Shown one piece after another: positions 38,950-50,130 of a stretch of 64,000 bases of DNA. The notes beneath the pieces are model-generated. The model saw only the letters and a program-made list of their open reading frames with translations. It was not told where the DNA came from and ran no database searches. The stretch spans positions 3,720,001 to 3,784,000 of the forward strand of contig JBHGNT010000015.1 of assembly GCA_043228905.1 (NCBI GenBank), in the 5' to 3' direction. This DNA comes from Azolla caroliniana (lineage: Eukaryota; Polypodiophyta). The number at the start of each line of letters is the position of its first letter. The first letter of the stretch is position 1. A program made the position numbers and the translations under genes.

Positions 38950-39001
38950 CCTAAACAAAACAGAGCCCTGTCTTGGAGAACAAAACAAAACAGAGAGAAA
39001 A
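35239..39001. other. Intergenic DNA between the small gene and ORMDL
   Basis: AT-rich sequence with no supported gene. It includes a GT dinucleotide run at about 36119-36138, a GAGAAGAGAA-rich tandem duplication (unit about 75 bp, copies near 38650-38725 and 38726-38810) and an AAT/ATA trinucleotide run at about 38921-38947. The 63-codon frame at 38166-38357 has no recognisable motif. The right end is the ORMDL promoter. Confidence 0.5.
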
Positions 39002-39066
39002 GCCCTAACCCTAACCCTAACCCTAGCCCTAGCCCTAGCCCTAGCCCTAACCCTAACCCTAATCCC
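39002..39066. repeat. Interstitial telomere-like array (CCCTAA/CCCTAG hexamers) in the ORMDL leader
   Basis: About ten consecutive hexamers: CCCTAA units, four CCCTAG variants in the middle, then CCCTAA again. The unit is 6 bp, not the 7-bp CCCTAAA typical of plants. The array ends about 55 bases before the ORMDL start codon and is probably within its promoter or 5' UTR. Long Pro-Asn open frames across it are artefacts of the repeat. Confidence 0.9.
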
Positions 39067-39121
39067 AACCCCTGGCCTCTTGCTCCTTCCCCTTCGCCCC
39101 TCTCTTTTGCAGACCCTGGCC

Positions 39122-41170
39122 ATGGCGGACCCTCTGTCTTCAACTTCTTCCCCCCCCACCACCCCTTCTGCTCTAATGGCGGGAAGCCTGTATTATGTGA
39201 AGGCTGCCCCGCCTCCTGACCTCAACAAGAACACTTCTTGGTTCCAGTATCCTGGCGTGTGGACCACCTACATACTTCTTCTCTTCCTCGCATGGCTCTT
39301 CACCTTGTCTCTCTTCGGATGCTCCGCTGGCACTGCTTGGTCCATCGTGAACCTTGGCCATTTCGCTGTAAGTTAGCATAGTATGAGAATTTGCTTTCTC
39401 ATTCTTATATTCTTGAGTAATCCATTTTTCTTGTAATTTGGATGATCATTCTCTTAGCACTTGGGACTGATCTGGGTGAAAACTCTTTAATCTCTATGGA
39501 TGAGCGGCTTTAGTCTTGTGCCTGATTTTAACTCTTACGGATGCTCATTTGTAGGTCTTATGGATGATCACTTTTGAGGTCTCATTTTATTCACGTTAGT
39601 CTTGTGAATGATCATCATCACAATTGTCTTCAGTAGTATTTTGCATCATCATCTACGGGTAGTCCATGCATCATGTGCACAGAGAATGGGTCTTAACAAC
39701 TCTTGTTATATTTGTAGGGGTATGTTTTCAAGGGTTTAGACCAAGGCACAAGGATTAGGGGAAAATTAGAGCTTAAAAGATAATCATTCTAAAATGCTTG
39801 TTGTGTAAGTAATTATATAGTTGAGATCATTCATGTTATTCTTTGAGGCCGAGCTCAAGCCTTCAATTTCAAGCTGAATACAGATAGTTATATGTGTACA
39901 TTTCCCTAAAATGTTTGAGCAATACCTCACACATGGTTCAATTGTTGCATAAACTACTGAAGTTATGAAGATTAAATTCCTCAACAAGTATGCATGAATG
40001 AGATGTATGGCACATTATGTTTTTTTTTATCTATTACAAAGTTTCACTAGAATGACAAACTGAGGTTTAACAAATTTCCCACTTCGTCTCTTGCATCGAC
40101 ATGTTATAGAAACCTTTGCTTATCCCAGAACAAACTCTTGGCTAAGTGTTTGCCAATAAAATCTTATACTCGTGTCGGTTTCGTCACTGAAGATTTCACT
40201 CATCTCCTCCGACTGTTACTTCTTGTACTTGAGCAAGTTCTCAAATGACAATCCATGCATAGTCATATGGGACAGGGATAACATTTTACATCCAGTGATA
40301 CGTGTACTCACATTTTTTATTATCACAAAAGTCTGAAAACTAAGTGTTAACTCTCCAAATTTCTGTCCATATTACTGGCCTCAATGATTTTTTATCTGCC
40401 TCTATCGTTATATTCCGACAGGTAACGTACTGGTCATTTCATTGGAGAAAAGGAACTCCTTTTGCAGAAGATCAAGGCATTTATAACAAGTTGACATGGT
40501 GGGAGCAGATGGACAATGGCAGACAACTCACTCGCAACAGGAAGTTCTTAACAGTTGTGCCCGTGGTCTTGTATGTACCAAGTGCACTATTTCTGTTTCT
40601 GTGTAAATGATCAAATTGCACCTTTTACATATTTGCTAATGCTTTATACACGCCATATATGTATATATGTTACATGTACATACACACATATAGTGAGGTG
40701 AAAGGTCACAAAAATTCAAAACGTTTGAAAAAATAGGGGTTATAAATGTCTGTCAATTTCATGAACGAACATAAAGCGTTTATCATATGTATTTATGCAT
40801 ATGCTGCATCATCTACAGTAAATTTGCGTCTTCCTCACATATATACATATGCATGTGTCTGTGTATGTATGTATATACGTGTCATGCTACAACACTTATC
40901 CTAAATTTGTATTGATTTTACTCAATTTTATTATTAGTCTAAATGTCAAATTAAGACTTGTTTTTGAAGTCTTTAGCCAAATGGACTGACAACCATTTGA
41001 ATTCAATTTGCATTGTTGGCTACAGGTATTTAATTTCAAGTCATACAACAGACTATAACAACCCTTGGCTCTTCCTTAATACTCTGGCTGTGATGGTCTT
41101 GGTGATTGCAAAATTCCCAAATATGCATAGAGTACGCATTTTTGGCATCAATGCAGATTATGCAACTTGA
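39122..41170 (+). CDS. ORMDL: ORMDL family regulator of serine palmitoyltransferase, 3 exons, 179 aa
   Basis: Exons: 39122-39367, 40422-40570 and 41026-41170, GT-AG, closing at TGA. The product carries the ORM/ORMDL signature along its length: PPPDLNKNTSWFQYPGVWTTY, then GTPFAEDQGIYNKLTWWEQ, then QLTRNRKFLTVVPVVLYLIS, then AKFPNMHRVRIFGINAD. Four hydrophobic segments (about 46-68, 70-90, 123-138, 144-163) fit an ER membrane protein. ORMDL proteins bind serine palmitoyltransferase in the ER and restrain the first step of sphingolipid synthesis according to ceramide level. The first ATG gives an 18-residue Ser/Pro/Thr-rich extension relative to usual plant ORMs of about 157 residues. ATG codon 19 (MAGSLYYVKAAPP) matches the usual start and may be the one used. 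Confidence 0.95.
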
Positions 41171-43120
41171 GTTATTTCAGTCTTGCTCGATCATAGACAA
41201 TAGATGATAGATGCCATTATACTGATTATATAATCTCAGCATTTTGTTAACAGTGATTATACTGCTCATGATGTTTATTTTGGAGTGGGTCACAAGTTCA
41301 GAATCTATATGTACAGTTATATCCTGAGATTTGTAGTCCAAATGTACAGGAATTGTGTACATACCTTTATTCAGATATGGAATCAATATGTTTTATATAC
41401 AATTACTGTCTCACTTTCTTTACTCTATTTGTGATTAATGTGGAATTATTGATGCTGTAATTACCATGCATATTGGATCCACTATGCTAAAGAAAGAAAT
41501 GAAGATTAAAAGTTCTGACGATACGAAATGGAAAAAAAAGAAAAAAGAATCAAAGTGCATTTATGAATTACACTTCTGTGCTCTAGTGGTCCTCATCGTT
41601 GAGGCCCCTTGCTTTTGACACAGTTTAGTCAACATCACAGGAAGTGCCTTATCACCTCTTATGCTAGACCGTAAGTAAAGAGTCATATGTTACTATGTTT
41701 TGACTACACCATGAGTCTCATATTCTACTTTGGATCCTAACAAACCAATAATTCTCCAACCCATGCACAAAACCCAGCTAACTCTCATATGTTACTCCCA
41801 TTCAACTTGTCACTAATCATCAAATGCCAAGAAGTGTCATGCAAATTATGGACATGTATGAGCAGACACAAATAATGGACTGAATGTGAGTGTAAGCACG
41901 CAAAGATTTGTAAGAAATAGATAGTAATGACGTTTATGCCATACTGAGAATGTGCTTTTATTGCCTAGAAGAGAATATTGTGGAGTTTCAACTTGACGTA
42001 TGTTATATTGATATGACATTTTGAGTAGGGAATACTATAAGGCATATTGGCTCATTGTATGTGTTGAAAAATGAGGTGTGTACGTAAGATTGTAAGATTG
42101 CACGTGGTCTTTTCTCAACAAAATTGCAACTACTACATGTGCACAAGCCCAAACCTTCATGTGGCTCCCTATATTTTAGATAGTGAAATTCAGTAGAGCC
42201 TTCTAAGCTGACAAGATTCTCTGATGGATTCCTTTGCATATCCGACCAACATATAAAAAACTACTGACCCAAGTAAACCCCCAGAAGTTTCTCTGTTAAC
42301 CCTTTCATAAGACCATGCCATTAACAAGACAACCTTAATAGATGGTGAAATTTGGTTTGGTATAGCCTTCTAAGCTGTATGTGGAAAAAGAGGTTTTGAT
42401 GAATCATATGAGTGGAAATTACCTTCTTTTGTATGCATTGATCACTCTTAGCTCAACATAAGAATTAATTGCATCATCCCTAATGCTCCTTCAAAGTGGA
42501 TTTGGGAAACAAAAATGCTATGATTCATAGTCAAACATCAAATAACAGAGCTGATTCAGAATTACAAAGGATAAAGTTGATAGTCAAACATCTAGTACGT
42601 CATATTAAGAAAAGTGAAGGTTGAGGTTGATAGTTAGATATAAACTAATAGGGCAAATTAATAAATGGAATGACTGAAGTAATAGCCAAGAGTCAAATAA
42701 TAGGGAAAGTTTAAGAAATAGAATTAAGGTAGAAGGAACGTAGAGGTACAATTTGCCATTGTGGATGTAATGATGATTAATTTTGGTGTAATTAGCCATT
42801 GTGAATGTTAATTTTGATGCAGTTGGCCATTGTGAATGTAATGGTAATTTAAGTTTGGTATGTTGGGCATTTTAGCAATCTAATATGGTGTAGGTTGCCT
42901 ATATACTTGGATAATAAAGCAGACAGTTTGGCCATGTAAAGGTGTTTTGGTAATTAGGTTTAGTTTGTAGGGTATTTTGGTAAAGAGGTTAGGTATTTTG
43001 TTTGTACGTCTATTTTACAACGTGTACTTTTTGGAGCCACGAGCATTCTGGCAATTTCGGAACATGGAAGGGCAATCTAGTGGATAGGTGAACTCACAGG
43101 GACATACCTGGAGTTTTGCC
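41171..43120. other. Intergenic DNA between ORMDL and the second PPR gene
   Basis: No gene is supported. Around 42750-42850 a GCCATTGTGAATGTAAT-like word occurs three times at irregular spacing, and a GATAGTCAAACATC word occurs twice near 42525-42595. These look like decayed local duplications. The left end presumably holds the ORMDL 3' UTR. Confidence 0.5.
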
Positions 43121-43344
43121 TTTTGAGTATCACTTTACTTCCTCCTGTTTTTCGGGGGTTTGAATCAGTATGGATGTGCATGAATCAATCATTGAGGCAA
43201 GAACAAAGTACCTGACTTTGTCAATCAATGTTTTTTGAGTATCACTCTACTTCCTCCTGTTTTTCGGGGGTTTGAATCAGTATGGATGTGCATGAATCAA
43301 TCATTGAGGCAAGAACAAAGTACCTGACTTTGTCAATCAATGTT
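43121..43344. repeat. Very recent tandem duplication of a 112-bp unit
   Basis: Copy 1 (43121-43232) and copy 2 (43233-43344) both begin TTTTGAGTATCACT and end TGTCAATCAATG. They differ at only one base that I can see (CACTTTACTT against CACTCTACTT). The duplication lies about 380 bases beyond the stop of the second PPR gene, probably outside or near the end of its transcript. Confidence 0.95.
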
Positions 43345-43723
43345 GTGTACCTTCCATTATCCAATACCTGCCTTTTTCATCCTCATCATGTTAATTGTCT
43401 TTCCCTTTTTCCTGCATGCCAGCATCTGCATAAAGGTCGACCATATATACTGATACATCAAGAAAGCTATAAGAAAAGCATGCATTACCATCCCCATGCT
43501 GCTACATTTGTAGGGGTAATGTATACTCATGAGGTTTCTAGAACAATTGAGCAAGATACCGCGTATCTTGCTTCCTGCAAATGAGGAATGTCCTTGGAAT
43601 GAAGTACTTCATGAGAAAAGTTATTAGAATGAAATTTCTAATAAAAGCCATGCACCACTTTGGTGAGATTTTTACTGCTTTCCGTGTAGTATGGCATTCT
43701 TGCGACTGATCAGTGTTTATACA

Positions 43724-46700
43724 TCAATCTACTATACACATAGTGTACTCTTCAGGGAATACATTACACATTCTCATTGCCTCAATTCTTGTTGCTTCCT
43801 CTTGCATGCCAGCATCAGCATAAATGTTGCGCATACATACATAAGCTGTCATATCTTTCTTGTCCATGTTAATAGCATGGCCAAAGGCATACTTTCCCAT
43901 CCCCACATTGCCCCATTTCCGACAAGCTCCGAGAAATATATTCCATACCGCAAGATCAGGATGGAATGGCATCTCCATAATCATGATTGCAGCTTTTTCT
44001 AATTGCCCTGCTCGGGAAAGAATATCCAACATACAACTAAATTGTTCAAGAGTTTGATCAATTTTATAGATTTTGTCCATTGCCAGGAAGCAACATTCAC
44101 CTTGTTCAACTTGTCCGGCATGGTTGCATGCATTAAGAACACTGTTCAAAGTAATGAGATTCACTTTCTGTCCATCATCTAACATCCTTGCAAAAAGACG
44201 GAACACATTTTCGTAGTCCCCTAACTGAGAATATCCTGCAAGTAATGCAGTCCACGTGACTAGGTCTTGAACTCCTAGTCTTATGAACACCTCTTCTGCT
44301 TGGGGAAGCAAACCACATTTCGCATACATATCTACCAATGCATTGCCAATCGAATGGTTTATTTCACACAATCCTACTCTAGCTATTTCAGAATATATTT
44401 TTTCACCCTTACTGATAGCTCCTATGCTACTACATGCTTTCAAACATGAAAGAAACGTGACAAGGTTTGGAGAAGCACCTTCAAATTGCATCTGTTCAAA
44501 ACAGTTCAAACATTCCTCACTATGCCCCTGCTTGACATATCCTGTAATTAGAGTATTCCATGAAATAATGTCCCTATGAGAAAGATTATCAAATACTTCT
44601 TTTGCTTCATAAAATGAACCACATTTCATGTAAGCATCCACCAAGGCATTACCAATGACATCATTTCCATCTATCACACCTTTAAACATCAACTCATCAT
44701 GTAATATATGAAGGTTGTCTATGCTCCCTAAGCTGCTGCAAGCTTTCATGTTCAACATAATTGTAGCTGAATCAATTGCTACACCCTGTTGCTGCATTTT
44801 CTTGAAATAATCTAATGCCTCCTCTCCATGTTCATGTTTAACATATCCTGCAATGAGCATATTCCAAGAAGCTGTATCTTGAATAGTAAGCATTTCAAAT
44901 AGCTGTTTTGCTTTTGAAAGCATACCACACTGTGCATACATAGCCATCAACAACTTGCAAACATCAAAATTTCTTTTTAATGATGAATCTGCAACAATCA
45001 TAGCATGAAGTTGTCTACCCTCGTATGAAGCTACTTCTATATGCCCACAAGCTTTCAAACTGGAGATGTATGTAATAGCATTTGGTAAATGTCCCTCTAA
45101 CTGCATTTTTATAAAATGGTCCAATGCTTCTTCGCTGTGTCCATATTTTGCATACCCTGTTATCATCATGTTCCATGATACAACATCTTGACTTGGTAGC
45201 TTATTAAAAACTTCACGCGCTCTAAATAGTAAACCGCATTCAGTGTACATATCAATTAGCGCATTGCCAATAGTAACATCCCTTTCAATAAACCCTTTCC
45301 TTGAAATCTCTGAATATAACTCCTGACCCTTGGCTACATTATCACTGCCACCACAAGCTCGCAATATAGACACAAATGTGACAGAATTTGGAGAAATTCC
45401 ATTGAATTGCATCTTTTCAAAGGATGCAAGTGCTTCCTCACAGTATCCATTCTTTTCATATCCTGCAATTAATGCAGTCCAAGAAACAATATCTTGGGTT
45501 ACAAGGCTATCAAAAACCTCCTTAGCTTTGCTAAGAAAACCACAATTCATATACATCTCTATCAAGGAGCCAACAAGTAAAAGGTCTGCTCCCAGTCCCT
45601 CTCTTTCTATTTCAGTATGTATTTCTTGCCCCATTTCAATGGCTTTTAGTCCTCCACAAGCTTTCAAAAAATAGATTAAAGAAATTGAAGTCAAAGGAGT
45701 TCTTTTTAAGTGCATTTGTTCATAACAATCTAGTACTTCTTGATAGCTTTCATGTTTAAGATACCCCGCCATAAGCACATTCCATGAAACAACATCTCTA
45801 TCGACAAGATTCTCAAACACGTGGTGTGCATCAGCGAGATTTCCACATGTGACATACATATCAATTAATGCATTACCGAGGCAAGTATCTTCCCTTAACA
45901 AACCTTTCTCAGTAATTTCACAATGGATTTCATTTCCCTTAACTGTGTCACACATATTCCCACAAGCCTTCAAAATGCATATGAATGTGACATTATTAGG
46001 AGACAAACCTTCAAGTCGCATTTTTCCTAAACATGAAAATGCTTCATTACCATGACCGTGTTTGATGTATCCAGAAATCAATGCAGTCCACGATACTACA
46101 TCTCGATTAAGAATCTTATCAAAAACATTGTTTGCTTCTATAAAGAAACCACCAGAGGCATACATACCAACAATAGAACTACCGACAACATGATTTCCTT
46201 CGAGCCCTATTTCTACAATATTTGCATGTATTACTTGGCCTTTTGTTATAGCTCCACCAGAACAACAAGCTTTCAAGATGCATAGGAAAGTGGTATAATC
46301 TGGAGAGATACCTTCTACTTGCATATGTTCAAAACAACTCATTGATTCTTCAACTTGCCCATGTTCTGAATATCCTACTATAAGAATAGTCCATGTAACA
46401 AAAGTCCGAAAAGGTAACATATCAAACACTTCCTGTGCTTTTCCAAGCATACCACATTTTGCATACATGTCAATCAATGTGCTGCCAATAAAGGGGTCTA
46501 TAGACAATAACCCATTTAGGGACACGGTTTTATGAATTTCTTCACCTCTTTCAACATCCTTTAGGATTCTGCAAGCCTTTAGTAAAGCTACAAAGGTATG
46601 AGGAGTAGGAATTAAATGATCCTTCTGCATTCTTTCATATAATTCGAACGCATAATGAGGTTTTCCGCACTTAACACAATCTGCGATGAGGTAATTCCAA

Positions 46701-46771
46701 TCATAGCTTGGATTCCTTTTCACCCTTTGTTTGTGGAAGGTATGATATTCCATTGATGGACGGGGAGGCAT
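43724..46771 (-). CDS. Pentatricopeptide repeat protein, PLS subfamily with E-type C-terminus, 1015 aa, intronless
   Basis: A single frame on the minus strand starts at ATG 46771. An in-frame stop lies a short way upstream (minus-strand TGA around 46835), so this is the first available start. Residues 1-25 are short and basic (MPPRPSMEYH, KQRVKR). PPR motifs then start almost at once, so an organelle presequence is weak or absent in this model. There are nine P motifs in PLS order (for example VVSWTALISGY, IDMYAKCGMLGKAQEVFDMLP, TFLCILKACC), then an E domain (FSCMLDILSRAGQLEKAA, LAVWNIFLGACRKWGNVGMG) ending ..MCIVD. No DYW domain follows. A role in organelle RNA editing or processing is inferred from the class. 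The repeats are much more varied than in the PPR gene at 26.9 kb. Confidence 0.92.
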   Translation of the reverse strand: MPPRPSMEYHTFHKQRVKRNPSYDWNYLIADCVKCGKPHYAFELYERMQKDHLIPTPHTFVALLKACRILKDVERGEEIHKTVSLNGLLSIDPFIGSTLIDMYAKCGMLGKAQEVFDMLPFRTFVTWTILIVGYSEHGQVEESMSCFEHMQVEGISPDYTTFLCILKACCSGGAITKGQVIHANIVEIGLEGNHVVGSSIVGMYASGGFFIEANNVFDKILNRDVVSWTALISGYIKHGHGNEAFSCLGKMRLEGLSPNNVTFICILKACGNMCDTVKGNEIHCEITEKGLLREDTCLGNALIDMYVTCGNLADAHHVFENLVDRDVVSWNVLMAGYLKHESYQEVLDCYEQMHLKRTPLTSISLIYFLKACGGLKAIEMGQEIHTEIEREGLGADLLLVGSLIEMYMNCGFLSKAKEVFDSLVTQDIVSWTALIAGYEKNGYCEEALASFEKMQFNGISPNSVTFVSILRACGGSDNVAKGQELYSEISRKGFIERDVTIGNALIDMYTECGLLFRAREVFNKLPSQDVVSWNMMITGYAKYGHSEEALDHFIKMQLEGHLPNAITYISSLKACGHIEVASYEGRQLHAMIVADSSLKRNFDVCKLLMAMYAQCGMLSKAKQLFEMLTIQDTASWNMLIAGYVKHEHGEEALDYFKKMQQQGVAIDSATIMLNMKACSSLGSIDNLHILHDELMFKGVIDGNDVIGNALVDAYMKCGSFYEAKEVFDNLSHRDIISWNTLITGYVKQGHSEECLNCFEQMQFEGASPNLVTFLSCLKACSSIGAISKGEKIYSEIARVGLCEINHSIGNALVDMYAKCGLLPQAEEVFIRLGVQDLVTWTALLAGYSQLGDYENVFRLFARMLDDGQKVNLITLNSVLNACNHAGQVEQGECCFLAMDKIYKIDQTLEQFSCMLDILSRAGQLEKAAIMIMEMPFHPDLAVWNIFLGACRKWGNVGMGKYAFGHAINMDKKDMTAYVCMRNIYADAGMQEEATRIEAMRMCNVFPEEYTMCIVD

Positions 46772-46929
46772 GATCCGTCTTCTGAAGTGAAAGGAACCAT
46801 GCCTTTCAATCTGTCCAAGGCTTTCTTTTCCTCACATACCAGACCAGGAGATGATCAGTGAGGATCTTACCCCATGGCCACAGAGAATCTGAACTACCCA
46901 TTTTGGTAGGAGCAGTTTCTCTGGCAAGG
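46772..46929 (-). promoter_or_regulatory. Upstream region of the second PPR gene (minus strand)
   Basis: A short flank between the PPR start and the minisatellite at 46930. It contains an upstream ATG in another frame (minus strand, near 46802) that opens about 24 codons and stops at TGA after overlapping the main start. It might lower translation of the PPR if present in the transcript. No clear promoter motif was seen. Confidence 0.35.
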
Positions 46930-47165
46930 TCTTGGTAAGGGCATTGAGAGCAATTACATATAACCTTCTTCCCAAAGGGCATTTGAGTAATAACAATAAA
47001 ACTTCTTATCAAGGGCCTTGTATGTAATAACCATAAGCTTCTTCTCAAGGGCATTGTAGGTAATAATCATAAGCTTCAGCTCAAGGTGCATTTGTATGCA
47101 ATAATCATTAGGTTCTTCTCAAGGGCATGTTGCTAATTAATCATAAACTTCTTCCCTTCATGGCA
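46930..47165. repeat. Degenerate minisatellite, about six units of 40-48 bp, upstream of the second PPR gene
   Basis: Repeated phrase of the form 'CAAGGGCATTGTAGGTAATAA..' joined to 'TCATAAGCTTCTTCT', with substitutions and small indels between units (visible starts near 46937, 46976, 47010, 47048, 47080 and 47119). It lies 5' of the PPR gene on its minus-strand orientation. Confidence 0.8.
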
Positions 47166-49846
47166 TATGCATATTGCTTAACAATTACCTACCCACACAC
47201 AATATGTATAACAGAACACCACCACGAGAGACCCCCAACACATTGGATGATACTTACCTAGCAACACGTTCCTTAAGTGTTTGGGCTAACGTGTCAGCCA
47301 TGATACCATTCTTGAAGTGGTTTCTCTAGGTCTTGGGATTGGATTTGTGACCATGGTTATGGTTGTGGATTTGGGCGTCAATCTTTTTTCTTTTTTCTTT
47401 TTGTTTTCCACCTCTAGGACCATTTGAATCCACTCGACCTGACCTATAAGGTCCAAGCACGAACTGGTTAATGTGTGGTCCCATTGTCCTAAGCACTTAT
47501 GAATCGAAAAGCCACCAACATGGTCAATCATTGGTGGCGACTTGAATGTAAAATGCCTCCTTTATGATACATGCGAGAGTTTGGGGGCACATGACGGGTT
47601 CATGAGTAAACCTCACAAGATTAGTCAATGTCAAGGATCCTAACACATAATCATGCTAGGTCATTCTCTAACAACTTCAGAAAGTGTGCTTATGTTAATT
47701 CAAAACGTGCTTGATGTTGAAATGGTTCATCACAGTGTACCAAAATCTTTGTACATTAAATAGCATGTTCCACTTGCAAAGCAAGTTTTTAAGGCTAGAG
47801 CCATGAACCACTTGGTTATCTCTCCTCCTTAACTCATCACACATGGATTTTCCTCCTAAATATACTTTGAAAGGGACATTTGTTTTGCCATTAGAATTGA
47901 TTGCACAATCAATGTATTGTTGAATATTAATCTCTCATAACATATTATGATACGATTACCACATCTTTATTGCACTACAAGGATGAAATAACAACCGTCT
48001 TAGAGGGGCTCTAACAACTTGACAATAATATTGTTTAAGTTCTTCCATGTTATATATAATTAAGGCATAATTACATGTATTATATTATTTCAAAGTTTGT
48101 GGGTAGATAATCCTAACGTATGACGTCTCATATACGCAATGAATATTTATAGGTATAGAGTACATGGACAATTTCGCCAATTCTTCTGATAAGATGTAGT
48201 CAATGACAAATGTTCTATCAACATTTAAAATCTTGATGACACTATACGTAAGAAAAAGTGTGGTACTTTATGCAACTATGCCATGAACGTTTAATGTAGC
48301 AGAAAAGCTTGAAAGCTAGAAATACTGCTTCAATGCCTGGGAAAACAATTCAACAAATTTCTTAGAAATACGGAGTTACTTCTTACAAGTACTAATGCTA
48401 ATGTGATGTGGATGTGGATGACCTTTAATACATAGAAAATAAAGTGTTGCAAAATAAGAGTTACATGGAGCAATGATGTAGTTACTACTACTAGGTGAAG
48501 TGAGTAATCCATACTTTCTATCTAAACTTGCTACACGACCAACACTCCTTCCTTAAGTTCATGTCCATTTGTGATTGAACAATGATAGTTGATATGAATT
48601 GTTTGGTTTTCTAGAGTACAACATGATTAAAATTGGAACCGTCCCAAGCTTTACGGCCAAGTTTTCAATAAAAAGGAAAGTCAATTGATGGTTTGGAAAT
48701 TACCCACAAGCATTTATACCACTATTGAATGAGTATAAATGTATGAATAACAACGTTATTTCCGGGTCCCAATTAGTAATATCATATCAATGCAACTTAC
48801 TTGGATATGAATATCACCAACATAGTTTTGAGCATAATGTGCCACTAGTCAAGCAAAAAGGTTAGTGTTTTAACTTGCGATATACTTTTTGTGATTATGT
48901 TGGGAACATAAAGACCATTGACAATGAGTATGAAATATGTTTTGCATTCTCGTGAACCATGATATTGGAAAAAGCGCAAACATGATTATTAGTAGCAGAC
49001 TACCATTATGTTTAAAGATACATATGCATCCAACAACTTTGCAATGTTTAACATTATCAACAAATGTATGATTTGAGTTATGCAATATAAACCTTATAAA
49101 GCATAAGCCCACACTCCGTTTGTTGCATGAATATGTTTTGCATCGTCAAAGACTAAATAAAACATCTCAAGTTTGTTACATAACCAAACGTTCACATGTA
49201 TATTAATACCGTAAACATTTCCGAAAACATATTGTATTGTGCATGCCTTGTGTGGATCCAAGTAACCTACACCTTATGACAGGTGAGCAAAGCTTAATAG
49301 TTATTGTGAGCTTTCTAATGCCCAATTACGAATTAATGGCCAACAAGCCCTCGAGGGGCACATTGGTATAACACGCAATAAGCATGTGTGTACTTTGTTG
49401 CGTAGAGAGTTTTGTGACTCGCACATGGTGTAAACATATAAGCTTTAGCGTCAACTTCATAAGCACAAAAAGGGCCAAAATAAAACACAGAGATGTTTCA
49501 TGCCACTGTTCAACATATACGAACGTATGCAGGCAATGTGCTTTCCCTTATGTTTCCCAGGCGGGTGCTCAACATTCCGACAACTTTTTCTTGGTGTTCA
49601 ACGACTGCAATTCCAACAGGGACAACAGTAGCTCATTAGCTCCTAAATAGAGCATCTCAAAAGCTAATGTCCGATACCGAGGCCAACGCCGCCAACGAAT
49701 GATGACAAGACAACTAATAAATGATGCTAACTCATTAGGTCCTAAAATGCTTCTTAGGACCACTTGAGCCAAGACTCACATGCAGTGTGTGTGTGTGTGG
49801 CCTTGTCACTTGTGTGAGTGAGAGAGTGTGGCCTTTGGAAGCTTAT
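47166..49846. other. Intergenic DNA
   Basis: AT-rich sequence with only short open frames lacking recognisable similarity. No RNA gene, terminal repeats or transposon domain was recognised. A short GT run lies near 49785-49799. Confidence 0.5.
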
Positions 49847-49855
49847 TATTATTAC

Positions 49856-49918
<63 letters not shown>

Positions 49919-49942
49919 TACTACTACTAATTATTATTATTA
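49847..49942. repeat. ATT/TTA trinucleotide microsatellite
   Basis: About 30 units of a TTA/ATT repeat, interrupted by a few ACT units near 49917-49928. It produces spurious poly-Leu and poly-Asn frames on the two strands. Confidence 0.95.
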
Positions 49943-50130
49943 TGTGGAGTTTTTTGACCCTTTGGTTGGGAACACACAAACACAAAGGCATTAAAAAGAG
50001 TAGAGTGCTTTCATATGAGAAGGAGAGAGATATTTAACATTACAGAAGAAGAACAACAACAACAGACATGATGATGATGACTGAGAGAAGCTGCACATTT
50101 AGCTCCCCTGTCGCTCTCTGTGCCACTCTA

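Noticed and set aside
35239-38990. A hidden gene or retrotransposon in the long gap before ORMDL
   Set aside because: Only short frames without similarity, and no terminal repeats, primer-binding site or RT/integrase motifs could be seen.
38947-39219. Open frame with a Pro-Asn/Pro-Ser repeat
   Set aside because: Product of the CCCTAA/CCCTAG array; it overlaps the ORMDL start in another frame.
49806-50037. Poly-Asn (minus) and poly-Leu (plus) frames
   Set aside because: Pure translation of the ATT/TTA microsatellite.
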